Shown in pieces: positions 1-5,891 of a DNA stretch of 5,891 nucleotides (positions are counted from its first letter, which is position 1; every line of letters starts with the position of its first letter). A program made the position numbers and the translations under genes. Source of the stretch: Anaerolineae bacterium (lineage in GTDB: Bacteria > Chloroflexota > Anaerolineae > Anaerolineales > Villigracilaceae); NCBI GenBank assembly GCA_003694975.1, contig RFJH01000176.1:1-5891 (forward strand), in the 5' to 3' direction. The notes under the pieces are model-generated. The model ran no database searches. It was not told where the DNA came from and was given only the letters and a program-made list of their open reading frames with translations.

Positions 1-131
1 ATACCGGCCTCGGCCAGGGTCACGACGACCTGGCCGAGTACGGTCGTTTCTCCCCAGGGGAGGAGCATTTTCGGTTGTCCCATGCGGCGCGAACGTCCGG
101 CGGCGAGCACGATGGCGGTGATATCGTCCAT
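1..131 (-). CDS. MobA/MocA-like nucleotidyltransferase, N-terminal part only (cut by window edge)
   Basis: Only the first 43 codons are present; the rest lies beyond the left edge. From the ATG at 131 the protein begins MDDITAIVLAAGRSRRMGQP and continues with K21, MLLPWGE and TTVLGQ. This is the nucleotide-binding signature LAAGxSxRMGxPKxLLPW of the NTP_transf_3 family (Rossmann-like GT-A fold), which includes MobA, MocA (CTP:molybdopterin cytidylyltransferase) and related enzymes. In the family, the Gly-rich loop (A10-G18) and K21 contact the NTP. The PKxLLPW form is more like MocA-type proteins than MobA proper, but the substrate cannot be fixed from 43 residues; related sugar or alditol-phosphate nucleotidyltransferases share the motif. 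The start is well placed, just before the first beta strand. No strong Shine-Dalgarno precedes it. It follows the SDR gene by 74 bp on the same strand and could be a distal member of that transcript. Confidence 0.85.
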   Translation of the reverse strand, partial: MDDITAIVLAAGRSRRMGQPKMLLPWGETTVLGQVVVTLAEAG

Positions 132-166
132 AGGTGGACTCTACGAGCGCGGGATGAGGCAAGGGG

Positions 167-186
167 TCAGGCCGCGAGCCGCCTGA
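167..186. repeat. Small inverted repeat in the SDR-nucleotidyltransferase gap
   Basis: TCAGGC at 167-172 and its perfect complement GCCTGA at 181-186 flank an 8-base GC-rich loop. On the minus strand this hairpin lies about 20 bases after the SDR stop codon. No T-run follows it on that strand, so it is not a classical Rho-independent terminator. It may be a weak attenuating or RNA-processing hairpin, or a chance palindrome in GC-rich DNA. Confidence 0.25.
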
Positions 187-205
187 GGGCCGGGATGCGA
201 TCGGG

Positions 206-1021
206 TCACCGCGCCTCGCCCCTGGCCCGGGTCATGTTCGCCGCGCGTTTCAAGCCGCGCGAGCGCAGAACGCGATAGATGAACGGCCCCAGCGAGGGGA
301 ACGTGCTCCCGATTTTCGCCAGGACGCCGCGCGAGAGCGGCAGGGTGACCTCCAGCGGTTTCTTACGCATGGCGTACAAGATGGCGTTGACCACCTCCTC
401 CACTTCCAGCGGGCGCGAAGAGGCAAAGGCGAGCGCCGATTCTTTGGGGCGCTCTAACTGAACGTCCAGCATGGGGGTATTGATCAGGTCTGGACAGATA
501 ACGGTCACATAAACGCCGTGCTCTCGCAGGGTGATGCCGGCGGCGATGGAGAAGCCCCGCACGCCGAACTTCGAGGCGGTGTAGATTTCCATGCCTGGCA
601 CCGGCGAGACACCGGCCAGGGAGGCCATGTTGAGGATGTGTCCGCTCCCCTGATCCACCATGCGGCGCGCGGCAAAGTACGTGCCGTAAATCGTGCCCTT
701 CAGGTTGGTATCAATCTGTCGTTCAATGTCTTCCAGCGAGGTGTCTGTGAGGAAGGAAGGGATGACGATGCCGGCGATGTTGAAGAGGTAATCCAGTCGC
801 CCGAACGCTTCCAGCGTCTCGTCCAGGGCGCGCTGCCACTCGTCGGCGGAGCGGATGTCCAGTTGGCGCAGGTGCACGTCCCCGGACGGAGTGAACGCTT
901 CCCGCAGGGCGTCTTCCCTCACGTCGGTCAGCATGAGGCGGTAGTGTTTTTTGAGCAGGGTTTCGGCGAGGTGTTTTCCCACGCCACTTGCGGCTCCGGT
1001 GATGAAAGCGACAGGTTGCAT
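206..1021 (-). CDS. Classical short-chain dehydrogenase/reductase (SDR), probably NAD-dependent
   Basis: A 271-residue cytosolic oxidoreductase with a full Rossmann fold. Visible motifs are the cofactor loop TGAASGVG (8-15), D33 at the end of the second beta strand (in this family an acid here favours NAD(H) over NADP(H)), D55, NIAG (81-84), N106, catalytic S134, and Y147-T-A-S-K151. The 13-residue S-to-Y spacing and YxxxK are those of classical SDRs, so the tetrad N106/S134/Y147/K151 is intact. After the sixth strand the usual P-G is P177-D178. The C-terminus (about 231-271) is a basic tail containing IYRVLRSRGLKRA, and the common D-G-G ending of fatty-acyl or butanediol-type SDRs is absent. 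The ATG at 1021 is preceded by GAGGAGG nine bases upstream. The gene starts 30 bp after the E1 fusion stop, so the two are probably one operon. Substrate unknown: a hydroxy/keto compound related to the E1 reaction or a lipid-like carbonyl are both possible. Family certain, specificity not. Confidence 0.93.
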   Translation of the reverse strand: MQPVAFITGAASGVGKHLAETLLKKHYRLMLTDVREDALREAFTPSGDVHLRQLDIRSADEWQRALDETLEAFGRLDYLFNIAGIVIPSFLTDTSLEDIERQIDTNLKGTIYGTYFAARRMVDQGSGHILNMASLAGVSPVPGMEIYTASKFGVRGFSIAAGITLREHGVYVTVICPDLINTPMLDVQLERPKESALAFASSRPLEVEEVVNAILYAMRKKPLEVTLPLSRGVLAKIGSTFPSLGPFIYRVLRSRGLKRAANMTRARGEAR

Positions 1022-1030
1022 GGCGCAAGG

Positions 1031-1037
1031 CCTCCTC
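1031..1037 (-). promoter_or_regulatory. Shine-Dalgarno of the SDR gene
   Basis: The minus strand reads GAGGAGG here, nine bases before the ATG at 1021. It lies inside the 30-bp gap after the E1 fusion stop, which supports the chosen SDR start and independent ribosome loading on a shared transcript. Confidence 0.8.
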
Positions 1038-1051
1038 GAAAGGTTTTGATG

Positions 1052-3586
1052 TCAGCGCACGATCTCTCGCACGGCCTCCAGGAGGCGCGAGAGATCGGGA
1101 ACGACGGCATTTTCCAGGGAGCGATTATACGGGATGGGGACGTCCCAGGCAGCGACGCGCTGCGGTGGGGCTTTCAACTCGTGCCAGACGGCGCCTCCCA
1201 CGCGGGCGACGCACTCCGCGCCGAACCCGCCGGTCAGCGCGCCGCCTTCGACCACCACCAGGCGGCGTGTCTTGAGGACGGAGCGCAGGATGGTGTTCCA
1301 GTCACAGGGGACGAGGCTGCGCACGTCCACGACCTCGGCGGAGATGCCCTCCTCCTCGAGGTGCTGGGCGGCCTCCAGCGCGAGCGGCACCATCGCGCCG
1401 ACCGCGACCAGAGTCACGTCCTCGCCGCTGCGTTTCACGTCCGCCACACCGATGGGGACGATGTATTCCCCTTCGGGGATGAGGCCGCTATCCGCATAGA
1501 GCAATTTGTTCTCGAAGAAGAGCACCGGATTGTTCGAGCGGATGGCGGCCTTGAGCAATCCTTTGGCATCGTAGGCGGTGCCCGGAGCGAGGATGATCAG
1601 GCCCGGAATGTGCATCAGCCAGGCTTCCAGGCTCTGGCTATGCTGGGCGGCCATGCCGATCCCGCCGCCGCCCGGCGTGCGCACCACGAGCGGCAGGCGG
1701 TATTGACCGCCGGACATGAAGCGCAGTTTCGCGGCCTGATTGACCAGCGGGTCCATGGCGCAGGTGATGAAATCGGAGAACTCGATCTCGGCCACCGGTC
1801 TCATGCCGGTCATCGCCGCGCCGACGCTCGACCCGACGATGGCGTACTCGCTGATGGGGGTGTCTATGATGCGGTGTGGGCCGAACTCCTCGACCAGCCC
1901 TGCCGTGACGGCGAAGTACCCGCCGGCGCGCACGTCCTCGCCGATGACGTAGACGCGCTCATCGCGCGCCATCTCCTCGGCCAACGCCTCCCACAGCGCC
2001 GCGGAGACGCTGACGACGCGCTCACCCTTCGGCGGCTGCTTCGGGGGTTGGTACAGGGCAGCGGGTTCGGGGGCGTACAGGCTGGATACCATCAGGTCGG
2101 GTTCCGGCTCGGGGCTGGAGAGGGCGAACTCCATCGCTCTCTCCACAGCCCGGGAGGCCTCTTCGGCGATGGCGGCGCACTCCTCTGCCGTGAGCAGGCC
2201 TTCTTCTTGCAGGCGGCGCTCCCAGCGGGCGATGGGGTCTTTTTTCTTCCAGGCCGCGATTTCCTCTTCGGAGCGGTAGTTGGCGGTCTCGCCTTCGGTG
2301 TGGCCGCGCCAGCGGTAGGTGATGGCCTCGATCAACGTGGCGCCTTCGCCCCGGCGCGCCCGTTCGGCGGCTTCCCCGACCTTCTGATAGACTTCCCAGA
2401 CGTCGTTCCCGTCAATGGTGATGCCGGGCAGGCCGTGGCCGAGGGCGCGGTCGGCGAGGCGTTTCAGGCGGGTGTGCCCTTTGAGGGGGGTGAACTCGGC
2501 GTACTGATTGTTCTCGACGAAGAAGAGCACGGGCAGGTCGAAGACGGCGGCGAAGTTGAGCGCCTCGTGGAACATGCCCTGGGCGGTGGCGCCATCGCCC
2601 ATGAAGGCCAGGGCGACCTGGGAGGTGTGTCGTTGGCGCGCCGAGAGCGCCGCGCCGACGGCGATGAGGGAAGAAGCGCCGACGATGCCGTTCGCGCCCA
2701 ACGCGCCGATGCTCGCATCGGTGACGTGCATCGTCCCGCCCAGGCCTTTGCACAGGCCGGTCGCTTTGCCGAGCAGTTCGGCAGTCATGGCGTTCAGGTC
2801 TGCGCCGCGCGCCAGCATGTGACCGTGGCCGCGGTGCGTGGTGGTCATGTAATCGCCCTCGCGGAGGGCGAAGCAAGCCCCCACGGCGCAGGCCTCCTGG
2901 CCGATGGAGAGATGGAGCGCCTCGGCGGGGAGTTGACCGGCGGCGAACGCCTGCGCCATGCGTTCCTCGAAGGCGCGAATCAGGTGCATTCGTCGCAGCA
3001 TTTCGATTTTCAATTCCTTTTCGTCCGCAGGCAGTTCCTGGGCGCGGAGGCGGATCTCTTCTTCCGCCTCTCCCTCCACCAGAGGGATGGAGACCGTTGG
3101 AATGGAAAGGGAGGGCGCCTTCCTCCGCCGCAGGCGTTCCCAGAAACGGACGCGACGGCGCGCTTTCTTCGTCTCTGTGGGGAGCAGGGTCTCTTCGCCG
3201 ATTTCGCGGAGCAGGCGCGGGTAGAGGTCGAAGACAGGGCGGATGGCCGGTAACAGGGCGAGCGCCTTCGGCACGGAGCCGCGCGCGATGACTTTGCGCG
3301 TGGCGATGGCCTGCGGGACGTTCACCTTTCCCAGCCAGAAGCGATGCGCCACGTCGGCGGATTGCGTCATCTCGACATCGGGCTTCAGGTCACATGGGCC
3401 GAGGTGAAAGGTGATGGGGGTCTTGCGCAGGTCTACCGTGATCTCGGCATCCGGCTCGGTGAAGACGAAGCGTACTACAAGGGGGTTCTGGGTGAGTTTC
3501 GCGCTCAGCGCTTCGTCCCCGCGCACACGCTCGAAGAGCGCGCCGAGGACGTGGTAGAGATGATCGGCGTTGCGAAAGACGGCCAT
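1052..3586 (-). CDS. Three-part fusion: SCP2-like domain + E1-alpha + E1-beta of a ThDP-dependent 2-oxoacid/acetoin dehydrogenase
   Basis: An 844-residue cytosolic protein. Residues about 5-128 resemble an SCP2 (sterol carrier) fold: an amphipathic N-terminal helix, strands around 36-61, then VEMTQSADVAHRFWLGKVNV (71-90) and an ARGSVPKALAL segment. A charged linker follows (about 130-190, Arg-rich at 139-156). E1-alpha spans about 190-490, with HRGHG (251-255), the ThDP/Mg motif G330-D-G ending in N359-N360, Y362, and YRWRGHTEG (424-432). A proline-rich linker (490-522) leads to E1-beta (about 522-844), with GED (549-551), TPISE whose E580 matches the glutamate that activates the ThDP aminopyrimidine, AAQHSQ with H649, and a normal C-terminus. 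Both halves look catalytically complete. The enzyme would decarboxylate a 2-oxoacid or cleave acetoin and acylate a lipoyl E2 that is not in the window. GANGIVG (297-303) and ENNQYAEFTP resemble acetoin-dehydrogenase AcoA more than PDH, but the substrate is inferred. The ATG at 3586 has a GAAGGAG site seven bases upstream. Alpha-beta fusions are known; the SCP2 addition is the odd part. Confidence 0.93.
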   Translation of the reverse strand: MAVFRNADHLYHVLGALFERVRGDEALSAKLTQNPLVVRFVFTEPDAEITVDLRKTPITFHLGPCDLKPDVEMTQSADVAHRFWLGKVNVPQAIATRKVIARGSVPKALALLPAIRPVFDLYPRLLREIGEETLLPTETKKARRRVRFWERLRRRKAPSLSIPTVSIPLVEGEAEEEIRLRAQELPADEKELKIEMLRRMHLIRAFEERMAQAFAAGQLPAEALHLSIGQEACAVGACFALREGDYMTTTHRGHGHMLARGADLNAMTAELLGKATGLCKGLGGTMHVTDASIGALGANGIVGASSLIAVGAALSARQRHTSQVALAFMGDGATAQGMFHEALNFAAVFDLPVLFFVENNQYAEFTPLKGHTRLKRLADRALGHGLPGITIDGNDVWEVYQKVGEAAERARRGEGATLIEAITYRWRGHTEGETANYRSEEEIAAWKKKDPIARWERRLQEEGLLTAEECAAIAEEASRAVERAMEFALSSPEPEPDLMVSSLYAPEPAALYQPPKQPPKGERVVSVSAALWEALAEEMARDERVYVIGEDVRAGGYFAVTAGLVEEFGPHRIIDTPISEYAIVGSSVGAAMTGMRPVAEIEFSDFITCAMDPLVNQAAKLRFMSGGQYRLPLVVRTPGGGGIGMAAQHSQSLEAWLMHIPGLIILAPGTAYDAKGLLKAAIRSNNPVLFFENKLLYADSGLIPEGEYIVPIGVADVKRSGEDVTLVAVGAMVPLALEAAQHLEEEGISAEVVDVRSLVPCDWNTILRSVLKTRRLVVVEGGALTGGFGAECVARVGGAVWHELKAPPQRVAAWDVPIPYNRSLENAVVPDLSRLLEAVREIVR

Positions 3587-3593
3587 GCTTGTT

Positions 3594-3600
3594 CTCCTTC
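3594..3600 (-). promoter_or_regulatory. Shine-Dalgarno of the E1 fusion gene
   Basis: The minus strand reads GAAGGAG here, seven bases before the ATG at 3586. Good match and spacing confirm that the start includes the SCP2-like N-terminal domain, rather than translation beginning at the E1-alpha part. Confidence 0.8.
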
Positions 3601-3607
3601 TGCAACG

Positions 3608-3613
3608 ATTTTA
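3608..3613 (-). promoter_or_regulatory. Weak candidate -10 box for the E1-SDR operon
   Basis: TAAAAT on the minus strand (5 of 6 matches to TATAAT) lies in the 109-bp gap between the helicase stop and the E1 start. No convincing -35 hexamer is found at 16-18 bases upstream, and the implied leader would be short (about 15-20 bases). It is the only A/T-rich hexamer of this type in the gap. The operon may equally be read through from the helicase gene. Confidence 0.2.
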
Positions 3614-3695
3614 CCGGATGAGCCGGGCACAGGGTAGTGGAAAAAGGGTTTGATGTGTCGGGTAGTCCCTTTGCGCGGCTGAGGGGCAGGTCCTT

Positions 3696-5891
3696 TCACA
3701 TCCCCAGCCATTGGGCGGCAGCCCGGGGAAGTTGCGCCAACGGGCCAACACGCAGGGTGCAGCGCGGCAGGGACTCGATGAAGAAGCGTCCGTATTGCTT
3801 GGTCTGCACGCGGCGGTCGAAGAGGACCACTACACCGCGGTCGGTTTGGGTGCGGATCAGGCGGCCAAATCCCTGTCGGAATTTCAGGATGGCTTCGGGG
3901 AGATAGTATTCGTAGAATGCATTCTCATAGAGTTCGGAGCGGGCGGCGATGAGCGGGTCGCTGGGGACATCGAAGGGCAGTTTGATGATGGCGAGCACGG
4001 AGAGCGCCTCGCCGGGAACGTCTACGCCTTCCCAGAAGGAACGTGTGCCGAGGAGGACAGCGCGTTCGGTGCCCCGGAAGGTCTCCAGGAGGGAGTGGGG
4101 GGAAGCGCCGGTGCCCTGTTCGAGGACCAGGATGTCTTCCCTGGCGAGAGGGGCACTGATGGCCTGGGCGGTGCGTCGGAGTTGGGCGTAGGAGGTGAAG
4201 AGGGCGAGGGTGCGTCCCCCGGTGGCGCGGCAGAGGTTGAGCAGACCGCGTTCCACAGCCTGCTGGTAGCCGCGCGTGTTCGGCTCGGGGATGTCGTTGA
4301 TCAGGTAGAGGAGGGTGGCGTTCTCGTAGTCGAATGGGGAGCCGAGCGCCAGTTCGTCGGCCTCTTCGGCGCTCAGTGTGTTGCGGATGTAATCGAAGCC
4401 GTTGTAGGTGGTGAGGGTGGCCGAGGTGAGGATGACGCTTTCTTTCTCGTGCCAGAGGTATTTCTGGATCAGGGGGCCGATGTGCAGGGGCGCAGCGTGA
4501 AGGGATGTGCGGTTGTCGTTCGGCTGTACTTCAATCCAGTAAACTTGAGCGGGGGATGGTTCGCTGATCAGGGCGCGCAGGTTGGTTTCCATTTCGTCCA
4601 GGCGGCGATACGACGTGCTCAGGTCGCCGATGATGTCTTCCAGGCTTTCCAGACCTTCGGCGTAGAGGTCTGCGGTGGCCTGGTAGAGTTCGCGCAGGAC
4701 GTTCAGGAGGAGGCGCATGGTCTCGTCGGCAGCGTCCCAGGCGATCTCGACTTCGCTCCAGCCGGGGAGGGTGCGGGTGGCGGGGAGGATGCGTTCCTGC
4801 CAGACGTAGTTTCCCGACGAGTGGCCTTCGCGCTGGTAGGCCACGAATTCGGCGAGGGTGAGGAAGAAATCGCGCCCCAGGTTTTCCAGGCGGAAGGCGA
4901 GGTCGGTGGCGCGCTGGACTTTTTGCTGGAGGAGGGCGAAGTCCGACGGCCGGAGGGCGGGGCGCGTCTCGGCCAGGAGTCGCCCCAGGAGGCCGGATTT
5001 CGGTCCGCCGACGAAGCGCAGGGCGCGCGTCAGGTCTGCCTGATTGACGTGGAAGGAGAGGGCGTTTGTGGTGGCTGATTCGAGGTGATGGGCCTCGTCT
5101 ACGATGAGGTATTGGTATTCGGGCAGGACGCGGTTCCCAGAGGCGACGTCGGACAGGAGCAGGGCGTGGTTGACAATCACGATGTGGGCGGACTGGGCAG
5201 CCTGCCGCGCCTGGTAGAAAGGACAGAGGCCGCCCGTGCGTTTGAGGCAGGTCTCGGCGGTGCAGGCTTCGTCCTCGGCGGAGAGGCTGTTGTGCCAGAC
5301 CTGGCGCTCGGCGGGGCCGTGGAGGTTGATTTCGTGGCGGTCGCCACTGCCGCCTTGCCAGAGCCAGACGAGGACTTTCGCCAGGACGCGCATTTCATCG
5401 GCGTTGTCCGGGCCGCGTCGGCGCATGATTTCCAGGCGGCGCGGACAGAGGTAGTTGCCACGGCCTTTGAGCACCGCGGCGCGCAGGTCGAGGTCGAGGG
5501 CGGCGCAGAGGTCGGGGATGTCTTTTTTGATGAGTTGGTCTTGCAGGTTGATGGTGTTCGTGGAGACGACGACGCGGGTGTTGTTTTGTAGTGCCCAGTA
5601 GGCGGCGGGAATGAGGTAGGCGAAGGATTTGCCCACGCCGGTCCCGGCTTCGACCATCAGGTGGCGGCTTTCCGAGAGGGCGTAGGCGACGGCACGCAGC
5701 ATTTCCACCTGTTCGGGGCGGTATTCAAAATGCTCGAAGTAGCGCGCGAAGGGGCCGCCGTGCTCAAGGGTGGCGGCGATCTCTTCCACGTCCAGAGGAA
5801 TGGGGGTTTCGACCGGTCGGGGTGGAGGGGATGTTTGGGGCGGGGTTTCCGGCTCCGGTCTTGGGGGCGAGGCGGGAAGACTCTCTTCGAG
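3696..5891 (-). CDS. dinG: DinG/XPD-family Fe-S ATP-dependent DNA helicase, N-terminus beyond window edge
   Basis: A superfamily 2 DNA helicase of the DinG/YoaA/XPD group, expected to unwind DNA 5'-3' in repair and to remove R-loops or replication obstacles. Numbering from the GTG at 5789: RPEQ (24-27), Walker A EAGTGVGKS (47-55), four cysteines C115, C176, C181 and C189 in the Fe-S position, VNHALL (206-211), DEAH (231-234), TSATL (455-459), GTRSFWEGVDVPG (581-593), and motif VI QGFGRLIR (639-646) with R643 and R646. All helicase motifs are intact, and the protein ends 51 residues after motif VI. The GTG at 5789 is probably not the start: the frame stays open for 34 more codons to the window edge, with 13 prolines, no ATG/GTG/TTG and no Shine-Dalgarno before the GTG. 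This looks like a Pro-rich linker followed by PIPLDVEEI at the helicase boundary, so another N-terminal domain is expected upstream. In DinG relatives that domain is often a DnaQ-like 3'-5' exonuclease; this is inference. Confidence 0.92.
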   Translation of the reverse strand, partial: LEESLPASPPRPEPETPPQTSPPPRPVETPIPLDVEEIAATLEHGGPFARYFEHFEYRPEQVEMLRAVAYALSESRHLMVEAGTGVGKSFAYLIPAAYWALQNNTRVVVSTNTINLQDQLIKKDIPDLCAALDLDLRAAVLKGRGNYLCPRRLEIMRRRGPDNADEMRVLAKVLVWLWQGGSGDRHEINLHGPAERQVWHNSLSAEDEACTAETCLKRTGGLCPFYQARQAAQSAHIVIVNHALLLSDVASGNRVLPEYQYLIVDEAHHLESATTNALSFHVNQADLTRALRFVGGPKSGLLGRLLAETRPALRPSDFALLQQKVQRATDLAFRLENLGRDFFLTLAEFVAYQREGHSSGNYVWQERILPATRTLPGWSEVEIAWDAADETMRLLLNVLRELYQATADLYAEGLESLEDIIGDLSTSYRRLDEMETNLRALISEPSPAQVYWIEVQPNDNRTSLHAAPLHIGPLIQKYLWHEKESVILTSATLTTYNGFDYIRNTLSAEEADELALGSPFDYENATLLYLINDIPEPNTRGYQQAVERGLLNLCRATGGRTLALFTSYAQLRRTAQAISAPLAREDILVLEQGTGASPHSLLETFRGTERAVLLGTRSFWEGVDVPGEALSVLAIIKLPFDVPSDPLIAARSELYENAFYEYYLPEAILKFRQGFGRLIRTQTDRGVVVLFDRRVQTKQYGRFFIESLPRCTLRVGPLAQLPRAAAQWLGM

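Noticed and set aside
206..1021. SDR as acetoin/diacetyl reductase (butanediol dehydrogenase)
   Set aside because: The neighbouring acetoin-type E1 makes this tempting, but the protein has a basic C-terminal tail and lacks the D-G-G ending typical of that group. Only the general SDR family is supported.
518..3253. Very long plus-strand open frame (911 codons) antisense to the SDR and E1 genes
   Set aside because: It lies opposite two genes with full motif sets, its translation is rich in G/A/D/R/H with no recognisable domain, and such long antisense frames are a usual by-product of GC-rich codon use. No Shine-Dalgarno or own intergenic space supports it.
1052..3586. Assembly error or frameshift joining separate SCP2, E1-alpha and E1-beta genes
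   Set aside because: The frame is uninterrupted, the linkers have ordinary linker composition, there are no internal stops, and no strong ribosome site was noticed at the domain boundaries. The only clear Shine-Dalgarno is before the SCP2-like part.
3640..3690. Rho-independent terminator after the helicase gene
   Set aside because: On the minus strand AAAGGG and CCCTTT could form a 6-bp stem, but the loop is 18 bases, the stem is half A-T, and only two further T residues follow. Too weak to call.
3711..5591. Plus-strand open frames of 455 and 168 codons antisense to the helicase
   Set aside because: They mirror the helicase coding strand, show low-complexity G/E/V/A-rich translations and no known motif; they are shadows of the conserved helicase gene.
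1..5891. Mobile element, CRISPR array, tRNA/rRNA or phage genes
   Set aside because: No terminal inverted repeats, transposase motifs, regularly spaced direct repeats or RNA-gene signatures were seen; almost the whole window is accounted for by four co-directional housekeeping-type genes.

Overview
This is a GC-rich bacterial chromosomal window in which all four supported genes lie on the minus strand. Read in the direction of transcription (from high to low coordinates), they are: (1) a DinG/XPD-family Fe-S DNA helicase whose N-terminus runs off the right edge (3696-5891); (2) an 844-residue protein that fuses a putative SCP2-like lipid-binding domain, a thiamine-diphosphate E1-alpha and an E1-beta of the 2-oxoacid/acetoin dehydrogenase family (1052-3586); (3) a classical short-chain dehydrogenase/reductase (206-1021); (4) the first 43 codons of a MobA/MocA-like nucleotidyltransferase, cut by the left edge (1-131).

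Layout and links: the helicase and the E1 fusion are separated by 109 bp holding a good Shine-Dalgarno and only a weak promoter candidate. The E1 fusion and the SDR are 30 bp apart, and the SDR has a near-perfect Shine-Dalgarno, so these two are probably co-transcribed. A 74-bp gap containing a small inverted repeat precedes the nucleotidyltransferase. No tRNA, rRNA, CRISPR array, insertion sequence or phage gene is visible. No intergenic stretch exceeds about 110 bp.

How the genes may work together: E1 decarboxylates or cleaves its substrate (acetoin- or pyruvate-like by motif resemblance) and would pass the acyl/acetyl group to a lipoyl E2 that is not in this window. The SDR is a probable NAD-dependent dehydrogenase/reductase of unknown substrate. 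The helicase (DNA repair) and the nucleotidyltransferase (possibly molybdenum-cofactor related) have no obvious pathway link to the E1/SDR pair.

Organism: GC-rich coding, alpha-beta fused E1 proteins and a DinG with an N-terminal extension would fit a Chloroflexota (Anaerolineae-like) genome. This is an impression from protein style, not a demonstrated assignment. The most unusual item is the three-part SCP2-E1alpha-E1beta fusion. The second is the DinG architecture, where four Fe-S cysteines sit behind a proline-rich linker leading to an unseen N-terminal domain.
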